Shown in pieces: positions 1-11,193 of a stretch of 64,000 nucleotides of DNA. Position numbers and translations under genes: made by a program. The stretch is from positions 76,708,783 through 76,772,782 of the forward strand of contig NC_039359.1 of NCBI RefSeq assembly GCF_003573695.1, read 5' to 3'. The DNA is from Papaver somniferum. Taxonomy: Eukaryota; Streptophyta; Magnoliopsida; Ranunculales; Papaveraceae. Below the pieces are notes generated by a model. That model was not told where the DNA came from. It made no database searches and was given only the letters and a program-made list of their open reading frames with translations. The first letter of the stretch is position 1. The number at the start of each line of letters is the position of its first letter.

Positions 1-369
1 GGGAGGAGTCTTGAGCTCATTTGACACACCACAGAGAAACATCTCTTCTACTCTCCCTCTGTTTTTCTGTAAACATCTCTTCTACTGTTTTAAGTTCTGC
101 CAAGCTCTAAGGGTACCCTCATTGTATGCTACATTGAGGGGTACTAACTGTAGTTGTATCATGGAGGTGACTCGCCAACTGTTGTAGCATCTCAGAGGAG
201 TGGCAGGCGATATTGCCTTTAGGACAGCGTAGTTTACGTGCCTCTACATTTTCTGTGCAGCAACATCAGCAACATTATTTTGAGCTAAGTATCTTCTTCT
301 CAGTTATATTATTAGTACTTTACCCAACAATCTAAAGGCAATATCCTCTTTACTATATTTTGTAACAAC
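1..369 (+). other. Leader region upstream of copia gag-pol
   Basis: This stretch precedes the gag start codon of the copia element. It contains no ORF of note and no clear tRNA primer-binding site. It is probably LTR and/or 5' untranslated leader of the element, but the left end lies outside the window, so no LTR boundary can be set. Confidence 0.4.
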
Positions 370-2373
370 ATGGGAAAGAGTACTGTAGACAAACCCCCAA
401 AGTTTAGTGGCAAAGACTTTAAACGATGGCAGTCCAAAATGTTATTCTTCTTAAAATTCCAAAGGCTAGATGAAGTTGCCTTAGAAAGACCCTCAAGAAG
501 GCTTCATGACCGTGGTTATGAAGATAGACTGGATAGGTGGACTAGGAAAAATTACATGTGCAAAAACCATATTCTTAACTGTCTGGATGACTCCTTGTAC
601 GACTTTTATAAAGCAAAAGAGAATTTTACTGATTTTGATTTATGGGAAGCCCTAGAAGAAAAATATCTTGCTGAAGCTGCTGGAAGCAAGAAGTTCTTGG
701 TGGCTAGGTTCCTGGAATATAAGATGACTGATGAAAAGCCTGTTGTAGAACAATTCGTCGAACTCCAGCTACTCATCAACGAAATTCTTGCTGAAGGCAT
801 GCATATTGATGAATCTCTACAAGTATCTGCAGTGATTGAAAAGCTACCACCCTCATGGAACGAGTACAAGAGGAGGCTGCGACACAAGAATCGTGAAATC
901 ACCATGGTGGAGCTGGGGAAAAAGATCCAGGTGGAGGAACTTCTGTGCTGCAAGGACAAGAGCCTGATGCTGAGCAAAGACATGTCAAACAAAGCTCATG
1001 TCCTGGACGATAATGCTGCGTCAAAGAAAAGGCAAGGAGAATCCAGCAAAAATGGTAAACGTAACAAACAACGTAACTCCAAAGGTAACCATCTTAAGCC
1101 AAAGGGTGGTGTCTCCAAAAACACCATCAAAGGCGACTGCTATAACTGTGGGAAAACTGGTCATATGGCCAAAGATTGCAGGGCACCTAAAAAGACCAAA
1201 AATGATCCTAAACAGAAAAATAAGGCAAACGTAGTAGATGATTCTGGATATTTTACTGGCATGGTGTCTGAAGTCAACCTTGTCTCTAATGTGACCAATG
1301 TGAGAGACTGGTGGCTTGATTCTGGAGCCACTAGGCATGTCTGTAAATTCAGAAATGCTTTCTCCTCCTATAACAAAGTAGGAGACGATGAGAAATTGTT
1401 TATGGGAAACTCTTCTACCTCTAAAGTGGTGGGAAAAGGCAAGGTTGAATTGAAACTCACTTCAGGAAAAACTCTCGCATTGAATGACGTGTATCACGTC
1501 CCGGACATATGCAAGAATCTTATCTCAGAAACCATCTTACTTGGGAAAGGTTTTAAATTTGTAGCTGAGTCTAACAAGGTTGTAATCTCTAAAGGTGGTG
1601 ATTTCGTAGGAAAAGGATATGTCACTGATAACATGATTAAGCTTAGTGTACTTTCTTTGAACTTGAATGATAATGCATCTTCTTCTGCTTATGTTTGTGA
1701 CTCCTCACATGTTTGGCATGATAGACTAGGACATGTTAATTTCAAATCTATTGAAAGACTTGCTAAATTAGGATGCATTCCTAAAATAAACTTTGACAGA
1801 GGTCATAAATGTGAAATTTGTGTTGAATCTAAATATGCTAGAAAACCCTTTAACAAAAAGGTTGAACATAGTACAACTCCCCTAGAACTAATCCACTCAG
1901 ATTTGGGAGATTTGAAATCAACACCAACTAGAGGAGGTAAAAAATGGTACATCACTTTTATAGATGATCACTCAAGATACTGTCAGGTTTATCTTCTTAG
2001 AAGTAAAGATGAAGCCTTAGACGCTTTCAAATTATATAAACTTGAAGTAGAAAACCAAAGAGGTGTTACTATTAAAACTCTTAGGTCGGACCGAGGCGGT
2101 GAGTATGTGATACCTATAGGAGAATTCTGCAAACTTAATGGCATCATTCATGAAACTACTGCACCTTCTTCACCTGAGTCGAATGGAGCATCTGAAAGGA
2201 AAAACCGAACACTCATAGATATGGTGAACGCTATGTTAGCTAGTTCAGGGCTACCTTCGAACCTGTGGGGGGAAGCAATTCTCTCTGCTTGCTATACCGT
2301 CCCACTACGCCAGCCCACTCGACTGAAAATTTGGGTTTACTCGTCCATTGCAGTTAGGCGGGAGTTAATTTAG
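370..2373 (+). pseudogene. Ty1/copia gag-pol, truncated after integrase
   Basis: The 667-residue frame encodes the front half of a Ty1/copia polyprotein. In order it shows a Gag domain (about residues 10-190), a zinc knuckle CYNCGKTGHMAKDC (257-270), an aspartic protease DSGA (317-320), the pre-integrase HHCC zinc site (H450, H455, C481, C484), and the integrase core with D511, D574 and E609 (D-35-E spacing). These would package RNA, mature the polyprotein and insert cDNA. Similarity ends around residue 642 and the frame runs into unrelated sequence before a stop. Reverse transcriptase and RNase H are missing, so the copy is dead. The start was chosen because the Gag fold begins almost at once after it. 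There is no internal stop or frameshift, so the loss looks like a truncation rather than slow decay. Confidence 0.93.
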
Positions 2374-2429
2374 TTGGTCAGTTGACTTTATTGACTTGAC
2401 TTTGACTTAATGTTTGTGTTATGTGTAAA
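2374..2429. other. Unassigned junction after copia truncation
   Basis: A short junction between the broken copia frame and the Helitron terminus. It follows about 75 bases of coding frame (from about 2297) that have no integrase similarity. The sequence is rich in TTGACTT-like repeats. No feature is recognised. Confidence 0.3.
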
Positions 2430-2461
2430 CTAGGGCTTTACCCGTGCCATAACGGCACGGG
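2430..2461 (-). mobile_element. Helitron 3' terminus (minus strand)
   Basis: Read on the minus strand, an 8-bp stem hairpin (CCCGTGCC / GGCACGGG, 2441-2461) is followed by a short spacer and CTAG, then T. Hairpin plus CTRR is the Helitron 3'-end signature. The element would extend to the right, but I could not find its 5' TC end. It may have been cut by the pogo insertion at 2499 or lost. Confidence 0.5.
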
Positions 2462-2498
2462 AAAGGATATGTATTTCAAACACGTCCATCGATTCATA

Positions 2499-3303
2499 CA
2501 GTAGAAACTCTATAAATTAATGTTGTTGGGAACACCAAAAATTATCAATTAAACGAGATATTAATTAACCAATAAATTAATAATTATTAATTTATGTACT
2601 AATTAATATCTTATTAACTTATAGAGAAATTTATTATCAAATAATATTTTCTAAATAACGTAGAATATTAAATTCTTCAAAGTACCCTTCAATCTCCCAC
2701 TTTGCTTAATTGTAAACTTCGATCAACATATAACACAAGTTTAGATAATTCAGATCAACAGTTAGGCGGTGAGTTCACTCAAGTCTTGCAAAATTTGATC
2801 AAAAAGATGGGTTATCTCAATTCAATGAATGTCAAAATGTCCTGAATATCCGGAAGAAAATGAAGTTACGCAACTGTTGACTGATAAAGACGGGGAAGAA
2901 GATGATGAAGGTTCTACAAGAGATCCCCCTTCACGAAACGAGGTTCTTCAAGCAGCAAGCACATTAAATAATTTCTTGGTAAGCTACGAGAAAACAACAC
3001 CAAAAATTCTTATAATGATAACAAAATTTAGGGATAAAATTCAATATGATATTGATTTTAACAAGAACCAGAAGACCATTGAATCATTTTAAAAAAATCA
3101 TAAGTCATTAACGTATTGCAAATATATAATGAATTATTAATTTATATTTCATATGGGGACTACATAGGTAATCAAAAAAGTATTATTTTATAATTTTAGC
3201 GAATTATTAATTTAGCACGTTGTCTCCGACTCGGGACCGACTAAAAATATTATTTAAAAGAGTTTATTAAATAGTCGAGTATTAATTAAAGGAGTTTCTA
3301 CTG
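2499..3303 (+). mobile_element. pogo-like (Emigrant/Lemi type) DNA transposon, deleted copy
   Basis: An 805-bp element with terminal inverted repeats. The left end starts CAGTAGAAACTC; the right end is its reverse complement followed by a TTAATT-rich arm, about 20 of 23 bp matching. TA dinucleotides at 2497-2498 and 3304-3305 fit the TA target duplication of the Tc1/mariner/pogo superfamily. The ends resemble the known plant Emigrant/Lemi ends (CAGT..ACCTCTATAAATTAAT). The element keeps only a fragment of transposase coding sequence and is far shorter than an autonomous pogo. Confidence 0.8.
2829..3092 (+). pseudogene. Transposase C-terminal remnant (pogo/Tigger-like)
   Basis: An 87-residue frame inside the pogo-like element. 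It has an acidic stretch (DGEEDDEGST), then PPSRNEVLQAASTLNNFL and a helical tail. That layout resembles the C-terminal region of plant CENP-B/Jerky/Tigger-type transposases, where an acidic linker precedes a PxTxxEAxxALxxLxxFL-like helix. The DNA-binding and DDE catalytic parts are absent. The family call rests on the layout and on the flanking inverted repeats, not on a catalytic motif. Confidence 0.5.
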
Positions 3304-3985
3304 TACATATTATACTTGTTTGCGAAAAATCGATCCAGTCAATCCAAGTCTAACTATTTTTGATATGTTGGTTAATAAACATGTCCTTAGTCTCAAATCT
3401 TTCAATATCATGTATGTATGTTATATAATCCTTTAGGAAAAACATAGTTAATTGTTAATCAATTACTCAAAATCCTACAAGATCATGGGTAGTAGAACAC
3501 TACTTCATTCATTTCTTTAAAACAAAGTAGTTTCCCAACTTCAAAAAATAAATAAATCATCAAAGGGCGTTCACCAAATTTGTAACAAAACTGAAAACAC
3601 AAATCTACGATGTCAGCCCCGCTACAAAATATCCATGTTTTAGGATGTCATATATATGTACATGGATCAAGACCTAAAGTAAGGGATCACTTGAATGCAT
3701 ACAAAATTGGAAATTGTCAAGACAATGTATTACGGCATAAACTCGAATGATAGACATTAGTACCAGTCTAAGCCTTGAGATTGATAATTTTGTACTGCCA
3801 TGTTCAATTTATAAATACTCAAGTACCAGAAATTATAAGTAACCAAGGTTACCACTACGTAAGCAAAAAGGAAAAGTATACATTAATTGCAAGTATGACA
3901 GTAATTTAAGACAACAAGAAATGGTTAAACATAGAGTCTGAAATGATTAATCATGTAAATATCAGTTTTAGGTGTCTTGAATCAA

Positions 3986-4545
3986 AAATTTGTACAAAAT
4001 TCATTATGCACTGCAATTCGGCAAATCTGGTCTTGTTTGAAACTAGAAAACGCCATCTTTAACATAAAAATAATAGACAGAAGTAACAAGGTTCGTAACT
4101 GTGTTTAAAGGTCTTGACAAAATAGAATAGAAATAATGTTTTTCAAAAAGTTGAAGTTTCGGGCAGCCCATAATCAAAAAAATGTACAAAATTCAATAAG
4201 CGATGAAATTCGTCAAATTTGGTCTTGTTGGAAAGCTAAGCAACCCCTCATTAACAGAAAAATGATAGGAGAAAGTATAGGGGTTTGTAGCTCTGTCAAA
4301 GAGTCTCTACAAAACAGGACAGCAGCACATGTTTAGAAATTTTCAGTTTTGAAAGTCTCTAATAGAAAATTCATAGAAAGTGCATTAGGGGATGGAATTC
4401 AGCAAATTTGGTCTCTTTAGAAAGCTTAGGAAACCCTCCTCAACATAAAAACGATAAGCAACAATAATGAGTTTGATATCTGTGTCGAAATTTCTATACC
4501 AAACAGGATAGAAATTACATTTTTTTCAGAAATTTCAGGTTCTTT
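3986..4545 (+). repeat. Three diverged tandem repeats of about 190 bp
   Basis: Three successive units can be aligned by the shared core (A)CAAAATTCA..GAATTC-G-CAAATTTGGTC. It is seen near 3994, 4186 and 4364, giving periods of about 192 and 178 bp. Each unit then carries a GTTTGTAACTCTGT-like and an AAACAGGAtAGAAAT-like segment. The copies differ at many positions, so the duplication is old. Confidence 0.65.
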
Positions 4546-5179
4546 TCACAAACATGTGATGGGCTCAGAACTTGATTGAATTAGAAAACAAATAATCTTC
4601 AGAAATCATTCTTAAGCATTTAGATTTACATGCAATTCAATTCAATTCATTTAACAACCAATTGAAAGCTGCATCCTATCTTAATTGGACTGAATTTCAC
4701 GTGATGGAAAAAACTCCCAGAACATTACAGTCCCAAATAAATAAGCTTTTCAATGGGATTTCTAGTCCACAAGCCTATTTTGATTTCTTTGTTCTCAACA
4801 TCAAAGAAAAGTTAACAAAGAAGAACAAGTAATTAAATGGCACTAAAATTCTATCGACATTTCTATAATAATCATATATCTACATCTACCGAGCAACAAA
4901 AAATAAAGAGATTTTGATCAAAATTCGAAGGACATAGTAAAATCATATTACTAAAGAAAATCGAAGAAAAATGTTAGAAGAAGTCTCATCGAACCTTTGA
5001 AATCCGTAAGTAGGGTTTACTCCTCTTCTCCTTCTTCTCTAATTTGTTGTGTGCGAGTCTGTGAGATAGTGAGAAAAAGAGAGAGAGAGAAAAGAAAAGA
5101 AAAAGGAAAAAAGGACGTCTCTCAGAAGCGGGAAGCAAAGAATTTTTGCTCCAAAGCAAAGCAACTTTTTAACTTATAA

Positions 5180-5395
5180 AAGTCGTTTTCATATTGCATT
5201 TCCAAACTGACTTTCGACTTTTGGACTTAAAAAAGTCGTTTTGAGTAGAAGTAGAAGTCAGAAGCAAAACTATTTTGCATCACGAAAAATGCTTTTCTAC
5301 TTGTAGAAATCGTTCTGAAATATTATTGCCAAACTGATTTCTGGCTTTTCAACTTCCAGAAGTCGAAAAACAACTTCTGAATGTGCATCTAAACA
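5180..5395. repeat. Cluster of AAGTCG / CGACTT short repeats
   Basis: AAAAGTCGTTTT, TTTCGACTTTT, AAAAAGTCGTTTTG and CCAGAAGTCG-type words recur in both orientations over about 200 bp, interleaved with CCAAACTGA words at 5204 and 5331. This gives a partly self-complementary block. It may be a worn MITE, but I found no reliable terminal inverted repeat or target duplication. Confidence 0.35.
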
Positions 5396-5533
5396 AGTTA
5401 AAATAGCCGAAATGAGGAGAAACAAGGGTTGTTGTTTTGATTATTTCAATTTGATTAGCTTGTCATTCTTACTAAGAGCTCCTCTTATGGCTTGTGAGAA
5501 AGCCATGTTTTGCTAGACTTTTGTAACTAGGAT

Positions 5534-7471
5534 CAGAGCCAATCCTAAATCTAGAAGGGGCCCTGTGCAAAAAAAAAATAAAAAATTGTAGGACCTTTTA
5601 TAATGTCGGATATATTATTTTAATAATTTTATGACGACAGTAAAAAGTGTCAATAATTTGTATCTAATTTGCAAAATTGTAGATAATGATGTGTTAGATA
5701 AAAGCTTAAGTTAAACGGAAGCAGTAACTCTTTTTGTTAATGTCCACCTACAAGAACAAGAATATCTGAAGGAAACTCAAAACATATAGCCATGGTTTAT
5801 ACCAATATTTATGTTCGTTGAGGTGGTAAGAACAACCATTGAGATTTTTTTCTTCTTCTAGCTGCTAAGAGTTCCCGAGAAAATTTTTGCCCCAAAGCGA
5901 ATATTTTTTTATACCCCCAATTCTTTTTAACACAACTGTAACTGAAGATAGTTAATTGATCACAGAATAGGTTTAAAAGACCAAAATCAACAATTTATGG
6001 TGAAAAAGACATGTAAAATTTGATACTGTTTAAATGGACGAGAATATAAAAGTAGCGAGGATGTAAACAGTTTCATCCTACCCATTTTCAAATATTTTTT
6101 CTTATTTTTAATTTACATCAGGATGCATCCAGTTTCATCTTCGCTCTTTTTAAGTTTAAGCCAGAATGATTCCAGTTTCATTCTTGCCATTTATTTTTTG
6201 TGTCAATTTCATCCATACTAATTTCTACTCGTCCATTAGAACCATGTTTTAAAAATATTTGGACAAATGACCCATTTTCCGTTAATTGATAGTCTATTGG
6301 ACCGATGCACTTGAATATCTCTCCCAAGATCACCCGTTCGATGCAAAAGCAAAGAATGATTTTTTGAAATGTCAGGGTGGACTGGGCTTGGAAGGGAACG
6401 TAATTATACAACACAGGGGAAAAGGCCCTCGATAGAGCTGGACCCTATGCGGTTGCACGAGGAATTTTTTGACGGGCGAAAATGTCCGTGAGAATATGAG
6501 GGATGAATAGGAATTCGGTACTTGTCCTTCTTTTCCTTACCATCTTTAGCTAATTAACATTTCTATTTTGTGCACCCGAATTGACCTTCACCGAATCTAA
6601 TCAAATCTTATAAGTTATTAGCTAACCTTAATTAAAGTTTTAACCTAATAAAAGCTAGATTTCGCTTTTGGAAAGTGCACTTTTTTTTTGGATCCATTAA
6701 CCTATTTACCCAACTCAAAATTCCAGACACAACTGCTATCAACGAAGATTTTTTTGATGAAAATTATTAATCAAAGATTGTGAAGAAATAAATCCCTAAT
6801 TTTTTTATTTATATATTTATCAATTTTTATTTATTTATTTAATCAGTTGACTCACATGACCATCAACAATCATTAGATTTCAATTTCAAACTCTGTTGGC
6901 AGAAGAAAAAAAAATTGTTATATTCTACCACTACACATGCGTCGACTTTCCATTGATCAAGTGCTAGAGTAGTGGAGTCAGTTATTAAATCATCTCTCGA
7001 TCAATTTTATTTTGATCTGCAACTGCTCATTGATATTCTGAAGCCATCTGTTGTAAACTTCTTTTTTCTCTCCTCCTCTTCTACTTCAATCTAATTCTCA
7101 CATTAATGTCCCCAATGGATACATCCATGGTTCCAGGTTTTGATGATAAACATCACTTTTTGAAAACCTTGTTAAACGATACAACAAAACCATTTATCAC
7201 TCTATCAAAGCAGGATGTGGCGGAGGTTCCAGCGATTGTGGTGGTCGTGGAGTCGGTGGAAGTTCCTTATTTAATTTGGTTTATAGATAACTAATAATAT
7301 TAACAAGATTTGTAGAAGGGTAACTCCGGTGCAGAAGTTGAGGACTTTAATCTATTGGAAAAGAGGTACAAATGTCGAATCTCTATTCGTCCCCCATGCC
7401 CCCATCGGTGTTTGCTCCCATCAAAAAATTTCTCTGGTTGGACGGCTAGCACGGCCTCAGGACCGACTCTG
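5534..7471. mobile_element. hAT-like DNA transposon, non-autonomous
   Basis: The terminal inverted repeats are CAGAGCCAATCCT on the left and, reading inward from the right, CAGAGTCGGTCCT (10 of 13 match). The 8-bp flanks match at 7 of 8 positions: ACTAGGAT at 5526-5533 and ACTAGGGT at 7472-7479. An 8-bp duplication with CAGAG-type ends fits hAT. No hAT dimerisation domain or transposase is visible in the 1.9 kb interior, so the copy depends on other elements. The interior carries gene-like sequence near 7020-7300. Confidence 0.7.
7106..7294 (+). other. Gene-like 5' segment inside the hAT element
   Basis: A pyrimidine-rich leader (CTTCTTTTTTCTCTCC..., 7060-7080) precedes an ATG at 7106. The frame is 62 residues, starting MSPMDTSMVPGFDDKHHFLK and ending in a valine-rich tail. 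I recognise no domain. The look is that of a plant gene's first exon and leader carried within a transposon (gene capture), but it could be chance. Confidence 0.25.
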
Positions 7472-7935
7472 ACTAGGGTTTATCGTAGAAAATACTTGGG
7501 GTATTAGGCTATTTGAATTGAAATATATGGCAATAGACCATAATGATTTAAATCGATTCTTGAGTAATGTTTAATGATTGATCAGAAAATAAGTTGTTGC
7601 TTCACTGGTTTCAACAACCTATGTGCGTAACTGATAGACTAACAAATGTTTGTCTCACTATTTGGTATTTCATGTTTGGGTTAATTTCTTTGATGGGTTA
7701 TCCTTAGAATAGAGATACTATTTGTGAATCAGTATTATAGTTTCGTGTGATTTTATCGCTAATACAATTTGATAATGCATGCTTAGGTTTATTCTTTTGA
7801 TGTGCTATGCTTTTAGTATACTAGTGATATTTGCGACTCTATACTTATAATAGGTGATGTCAATAGAACAAAATATAAATATATATTCAGAATTATGTTT
7901 CTTTTCAGTAATTGAATAGATATAGTAGTTGATAC
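7472..7935. other. Unassigned AT-rich spacer
   Basis: It lies between the hAT element and the first gypsy-type LTR. I see no frame, repeat or RNA gene in it. Confidence 0.4.
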
Positions 7936-8391
7936 TGTAAAACCCTGGTTACCGACTTCACATCTTTGGTTACTGTAGATGGTGAAATTTGGATAAGGGG
8001 TAAAAGTGTTATTTCAAGACCATAGACAAAACTCAACTCTCACAGGAGAGATTAAGCCCTTGGTCCTCAAGGCACCCATAACCACGATTTCTAGTATACG
8101 TCCCCGTGAGACACTGCTGGTAGTGATGCCGTGACTCCTACTATACATCCTCGACAAGACACTGTTGGTCACGTAGGTTATGGAGAGCGTAAAACTTCCT
8201 CGGCAGACTTATGAACCAGAATAGCCACAATTCCAGCATGTCTTCGCGAGTCGCAGCTGATTGTGATGCCATGATTTCTAGTATACATCCTAGACGAGAT
8301 ACTGCTGGTCATGTAGGCTCTGTAAATGCGTAAAAACGTCCCCGACGGACTTATGACCCAGATCGAAGACACACATGTCTCCCATAAGCAT
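7936..8391 (+). repeat. Gypsy-type LTR copy 1, first part
   Basis: It starts TGTAAAACCCTGG and aligns with the left part of the second LTR copy (about 36660-36800): both share an AACTCTCa..AGAGA, aaGGCAC and CGTGATTcCTAG order. It is the first of three pieces of one LTR; the others are 10008-11193 and 34967-35222. It holds three copies of a degenerate repeat of about 37 bp. Confidence 0.6.
8091..8313 (+). repeat. Degenerate 37-bp LTR repeats, group 1
   Basis: Three units near 8095, 8135 and 8275 follow the pattern GATTTCTAGTATACRTCC-GAGAyACTGyTGGTCATG. The same unit recurs at 10033-10278 and in LTR copy 2. It probably sits in the U3 part of the LTR, where such repeats can act as enhancers; that role is inferred. 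Confidence 0.6.
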
Positions 8392-10007
8392 TGATGTGAT
8401 TTGTAGATAGTGGTAAAAAGTGGTTCGATTCTTGAACTTGTGAAGGATAACTTTAGACTTAAATTCAAAACTAAATAGAAAACTCGCTAATAATTATAAC
8501 AAACACTGATAAAGTTGGTATCAATATTAAAAGAACACTGAGGCTAAGATTCCACTATTTTCCAAGTTCAAAGTGATTTGGTCCAAATATTTATATTCAT
8601 GCAATTTTCTCGTTTAATTTGATTCTAAAATATTGCAACTAATAGATTTTCAAAAGTAATAATTGTAAATACCAAGTATGACGCATCAAGAGTCTATAAA
8701 CTAAGCATGCTTCATCAAAATAGATCACAATCACTCAAATAAAAATCATAATCAATAATAGTTCAAGGAAAATAATCATAATAATAATTGCAATAAATTA
8801 AATAAAATAGATTGTACCGCTTTTTGTTGGAAAAATAGCTTCCTTTATCGCCTCAGCAATGGGGTTTAGCTCCTCATATTATTCACGTTCTCAAAATAGG
8901 CTTGTGATATATGAGATCTGTTGAACAGCGATACTTTTGTTGTGTTGTTTGAATAAGACTGCCTCTGCGAATATCCTCCTCTGTCCAATGTTCCTCAGCT
9001 TCTCTTCTTCACCAGCAGCAGGTGAATATTCCTGCAACTTCACCTACGCTTCTCTGCTCTGATTCTATCGACCCCAAACTACTTGATCCCCTTCTTAGAC
9101 TCCCAGCACTTGTATTTATACCTCACAGCAACCTCCAAGGCAAGAAATATTCGAAAATACTTTTCCTTTCACCCTCCAGCAAGTCACGAAAATAACTACC
9201 TGCCAGCTCGTCTACGCGTTTGTAGTCTTTCCTTCTTCAACAACAACTTCCTTAAATATATTCAAAACAAATTAGATAATATATCCTCCCAAATAGTCAC
9301 TCAAATTTTCCGTAAATAATTCTTCTCTTCGTTTGTAAAGAAAGTCCGGTGAACTTCCTTTTTCTTCGATCTAAAACCAACTACCAAACCTGATTTACTT
9401 TAGCAGGCCAATATCAGTCCATACCCATGATAATCTCCGATTAAATCTCGTTCAAAACTCTCCCTAAAGTCCAAGAAGACCCGATATAGTTAACTCCCCT
9501 GTCTTAGGAAAGCTACGTGAAGAACCTTTCTCCTTCGAATTAGGGCCCGTTACCAAGCCTGTTTCGATGTGATAAGACATTCCAGGTAAAACTCTAACAA
9601 AAACTCCGACCAAATCTCCTTAAAACCCAATCCAGCAGTTACGCAGATGTGAAGCAAATCTTCCCGCCAAATTTAGTTTTTGAATTTGTAAAGAAAGGTG
9701 GTCTCCCCCTAACCATTCATGGGGTGCAAATAATAGTTGCCCTGAGGTGGCCCTTATCAACTGAGTACCCCTTATCCATTTGAAGGATGTAAATAATACA
9801 TGTCCTGGGGTGTCTCCAACATACTTCTGGCGTCCCTTCAGTAATTCCTTCTGAGGGTGCAAATACCACTTTTCGAGCCAATTTCTACGCACATGTTTAT
9901 TTCTCCAAAAATACCTACAAAGACATAAAATAATCAAATAAATACAAAAATGGGTACTAACAATATAGAAAATCGAGATGAAAATAGACACATAAATGCG
10001 TCTATCA
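8392..10007 (-). mobile_element. Solo LTR, gypsy-like, 1.6 kb
   Basis: The ends are TG at 8392 and CA at 10007. The 5-bp flanks AGCAT (8387-8391 and 10008-10012) are identical. Read on the minus strand it begins TGATAGACGCATTTATGTG, a typical gypsy LTR start. No internal region or second LTR adjoins it, so it is a solo LTR left by recombination. Removing it and one flank restores the alignment between the two parts of the surrounding older LTR, which confirms the boundaries. Confidence 0.85.
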
Positions 10008-10032
10008 AGCATGACTCACCCTTTTTAAGATC

Positions 10033-10278
10033 AACGACTGATTTCTAGCACATCATCGCGAGATACATTGGTCATGTCTACTCTAGGCTATGACTCGACT
10101 TACCGAGGCTTCAAAATAATTCCTAAGACATCCTCGTGAGATACGTACACTGATAATTCTGCCTCCGGGACCATTCGACAGACTCCTAAAACATCCTTCT
10201 GAGATACACTGGTCATGTCGTCCCCGTAAATATGGACACAATTGATTCCTAGCACATCTCTGCAAAGATACGCTGGTC
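10033..10278 (+). repeat. Degenerate 37-bp LTR repeats, group 2
   Basis: Four more units near 10035, 10115, 10185 and 10245 follow GAyTCCTAgcACATCcCyGcGAGATACacTGGTCATG, spaced about 60-80 bp apart. They match group 1 at 8091-8313 and the units at 36724-37105. Confidence 0.65.
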
Positions 10279-10427
10279 AAAGACTAGTGAGCCGAAGTCT
10301 CTCGGAGATATTATCAGGCGTGCAAGCCTTCTTTTCTCCCTCAAACATGTCCCAGATGACTTCGGAGAGATTCCATCGCATTGGGTAAGGCTCGAACAGA
10401 CTCTATCGTGTCATCCTACTCTCAAAC

Positions 10428-10549
10428 GGCTCTAGAAGCATCGGCCAAATCTCAGACGGCTCCAGACGCGTCGGCCAAATCTCAGACAGCTCCAGACGCA
10501 TCAGCCAAATCTCATATAGCTCCAGACGCGTCGGCCAAATCTCAGTTGG
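10428..10549 (+). repeat. 30-bp minisatellite in LTR
   Basis: Four tandem units of 30 bp (GCTCCAGACGCGTCGGCC + AAATCTCAGACG) differ by a few substitutions. Because 30 is a multiple of 3, they read through as a repeated 10-residue peptide (APDASAKSQT) in a 65-codon frame at 10381-10578. That frame is a by-product of the repeat, not a gene. Confidence 0.85.
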
Positions 10550-11193
10550 CCTCATTCGGGCTGAGTCATCTCGTCTGAAGACTTAGGCACAAGCCTCATC
10601 TAGGCCTCATACTTCTTTCTCAGCGTCTCAAACGCACTCACGGCTAGTAAATTGGGCATGAACTGTGCATGTCTATTAAAAAAACGTGGATAAATCCTCT
10701 TGAGTTCCACATGCTCAACAAAAAGACCACAAACAATATTACGGTCTCCAAATGAATATGTGACCGTCCATGAAGAGAGAGAGCTCAACCTCAGCTTCTG
10801 TCACACTCTACACACGATTTCTAAGGCATCCCATGCCCTTTCACGCGACTCATCCTAGTCATTCTCACAAATAAAAGAATATATCTCTATCTTGGACAAA
10901 TTGGTTAAAGAGAATATTTATCTCTCTCAACACATCATCACAATATCTGACTCAGCTTCATACAAATGGGGGATATCAATTAGGGTTTTGGTCTGGCGGT
11001 CTACGACATGTGTAAGAAATAATCGATCTATTTCTCACCGCAAAAGAGAGTAAAGGCGATGGAATAATGAGATAAACCCAATATAGTTTATCTCTATCTA
11101 TTCCTGAAGAGACTGGAGAAGTACTCCGCACGTAAGAAATCCCTTTCTTCGCCGACCTGAGATTAGAGAATTCAGCTATAAATAGGTACTCTA

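Larger units (their letters stand above)
3306..5533. other. Unassigned AT-rich DNA with tandem repeats
   Basis: No gene is supported here. The visible structure is a block of about 190-bp tandem repeats (annotated separately), a purine-rich run (5066-5115) and a cluster of AAGTCG-type short repeats (5180-5390). Short frames at 4136-4336 and 4997-5179 show no recognisable domain. The latter is low-complexity (lysine/glutamate/arginine) and comes from the GA-rich tract. Confidence 0.4.
10008..11193 (+). repeat. Gypsy-type LTR copy 1, second part
   Basis: It continues the LTR after the solo-LTR insertion and aligns with 36850-37279 and 38612-39190 of copy 2. The shared blocks include the GACTGATTTCTAG units, GACTCATCCTAGTCAT, the segment around TTAGGgTTTTgGTCTGGC, and the CTATAAATAGGT that lies close to the transcription start. 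It is cut at 11193 by the Sirevirus-like element. Confidence 0.65.

Noticed and set aside
6178..6414. 78-codon minus-strand frame in the hAT element
   Set aside because: No transposase motif or other domain, and no start context or splice support. Treated as chance.
8091..10278. CRISPR-like array of 37-bp repeats
   Set aside because: The repeats are degenerate and spacers irregular, they lie in a plant LTR and are interrupted by a solo LTR, and there are no cas genes.
10381..10578. 65-codon repeat protein
   Set aside because: It is the translation of a 30-bp minisatellite in an LTR, with no domain or gene structure.
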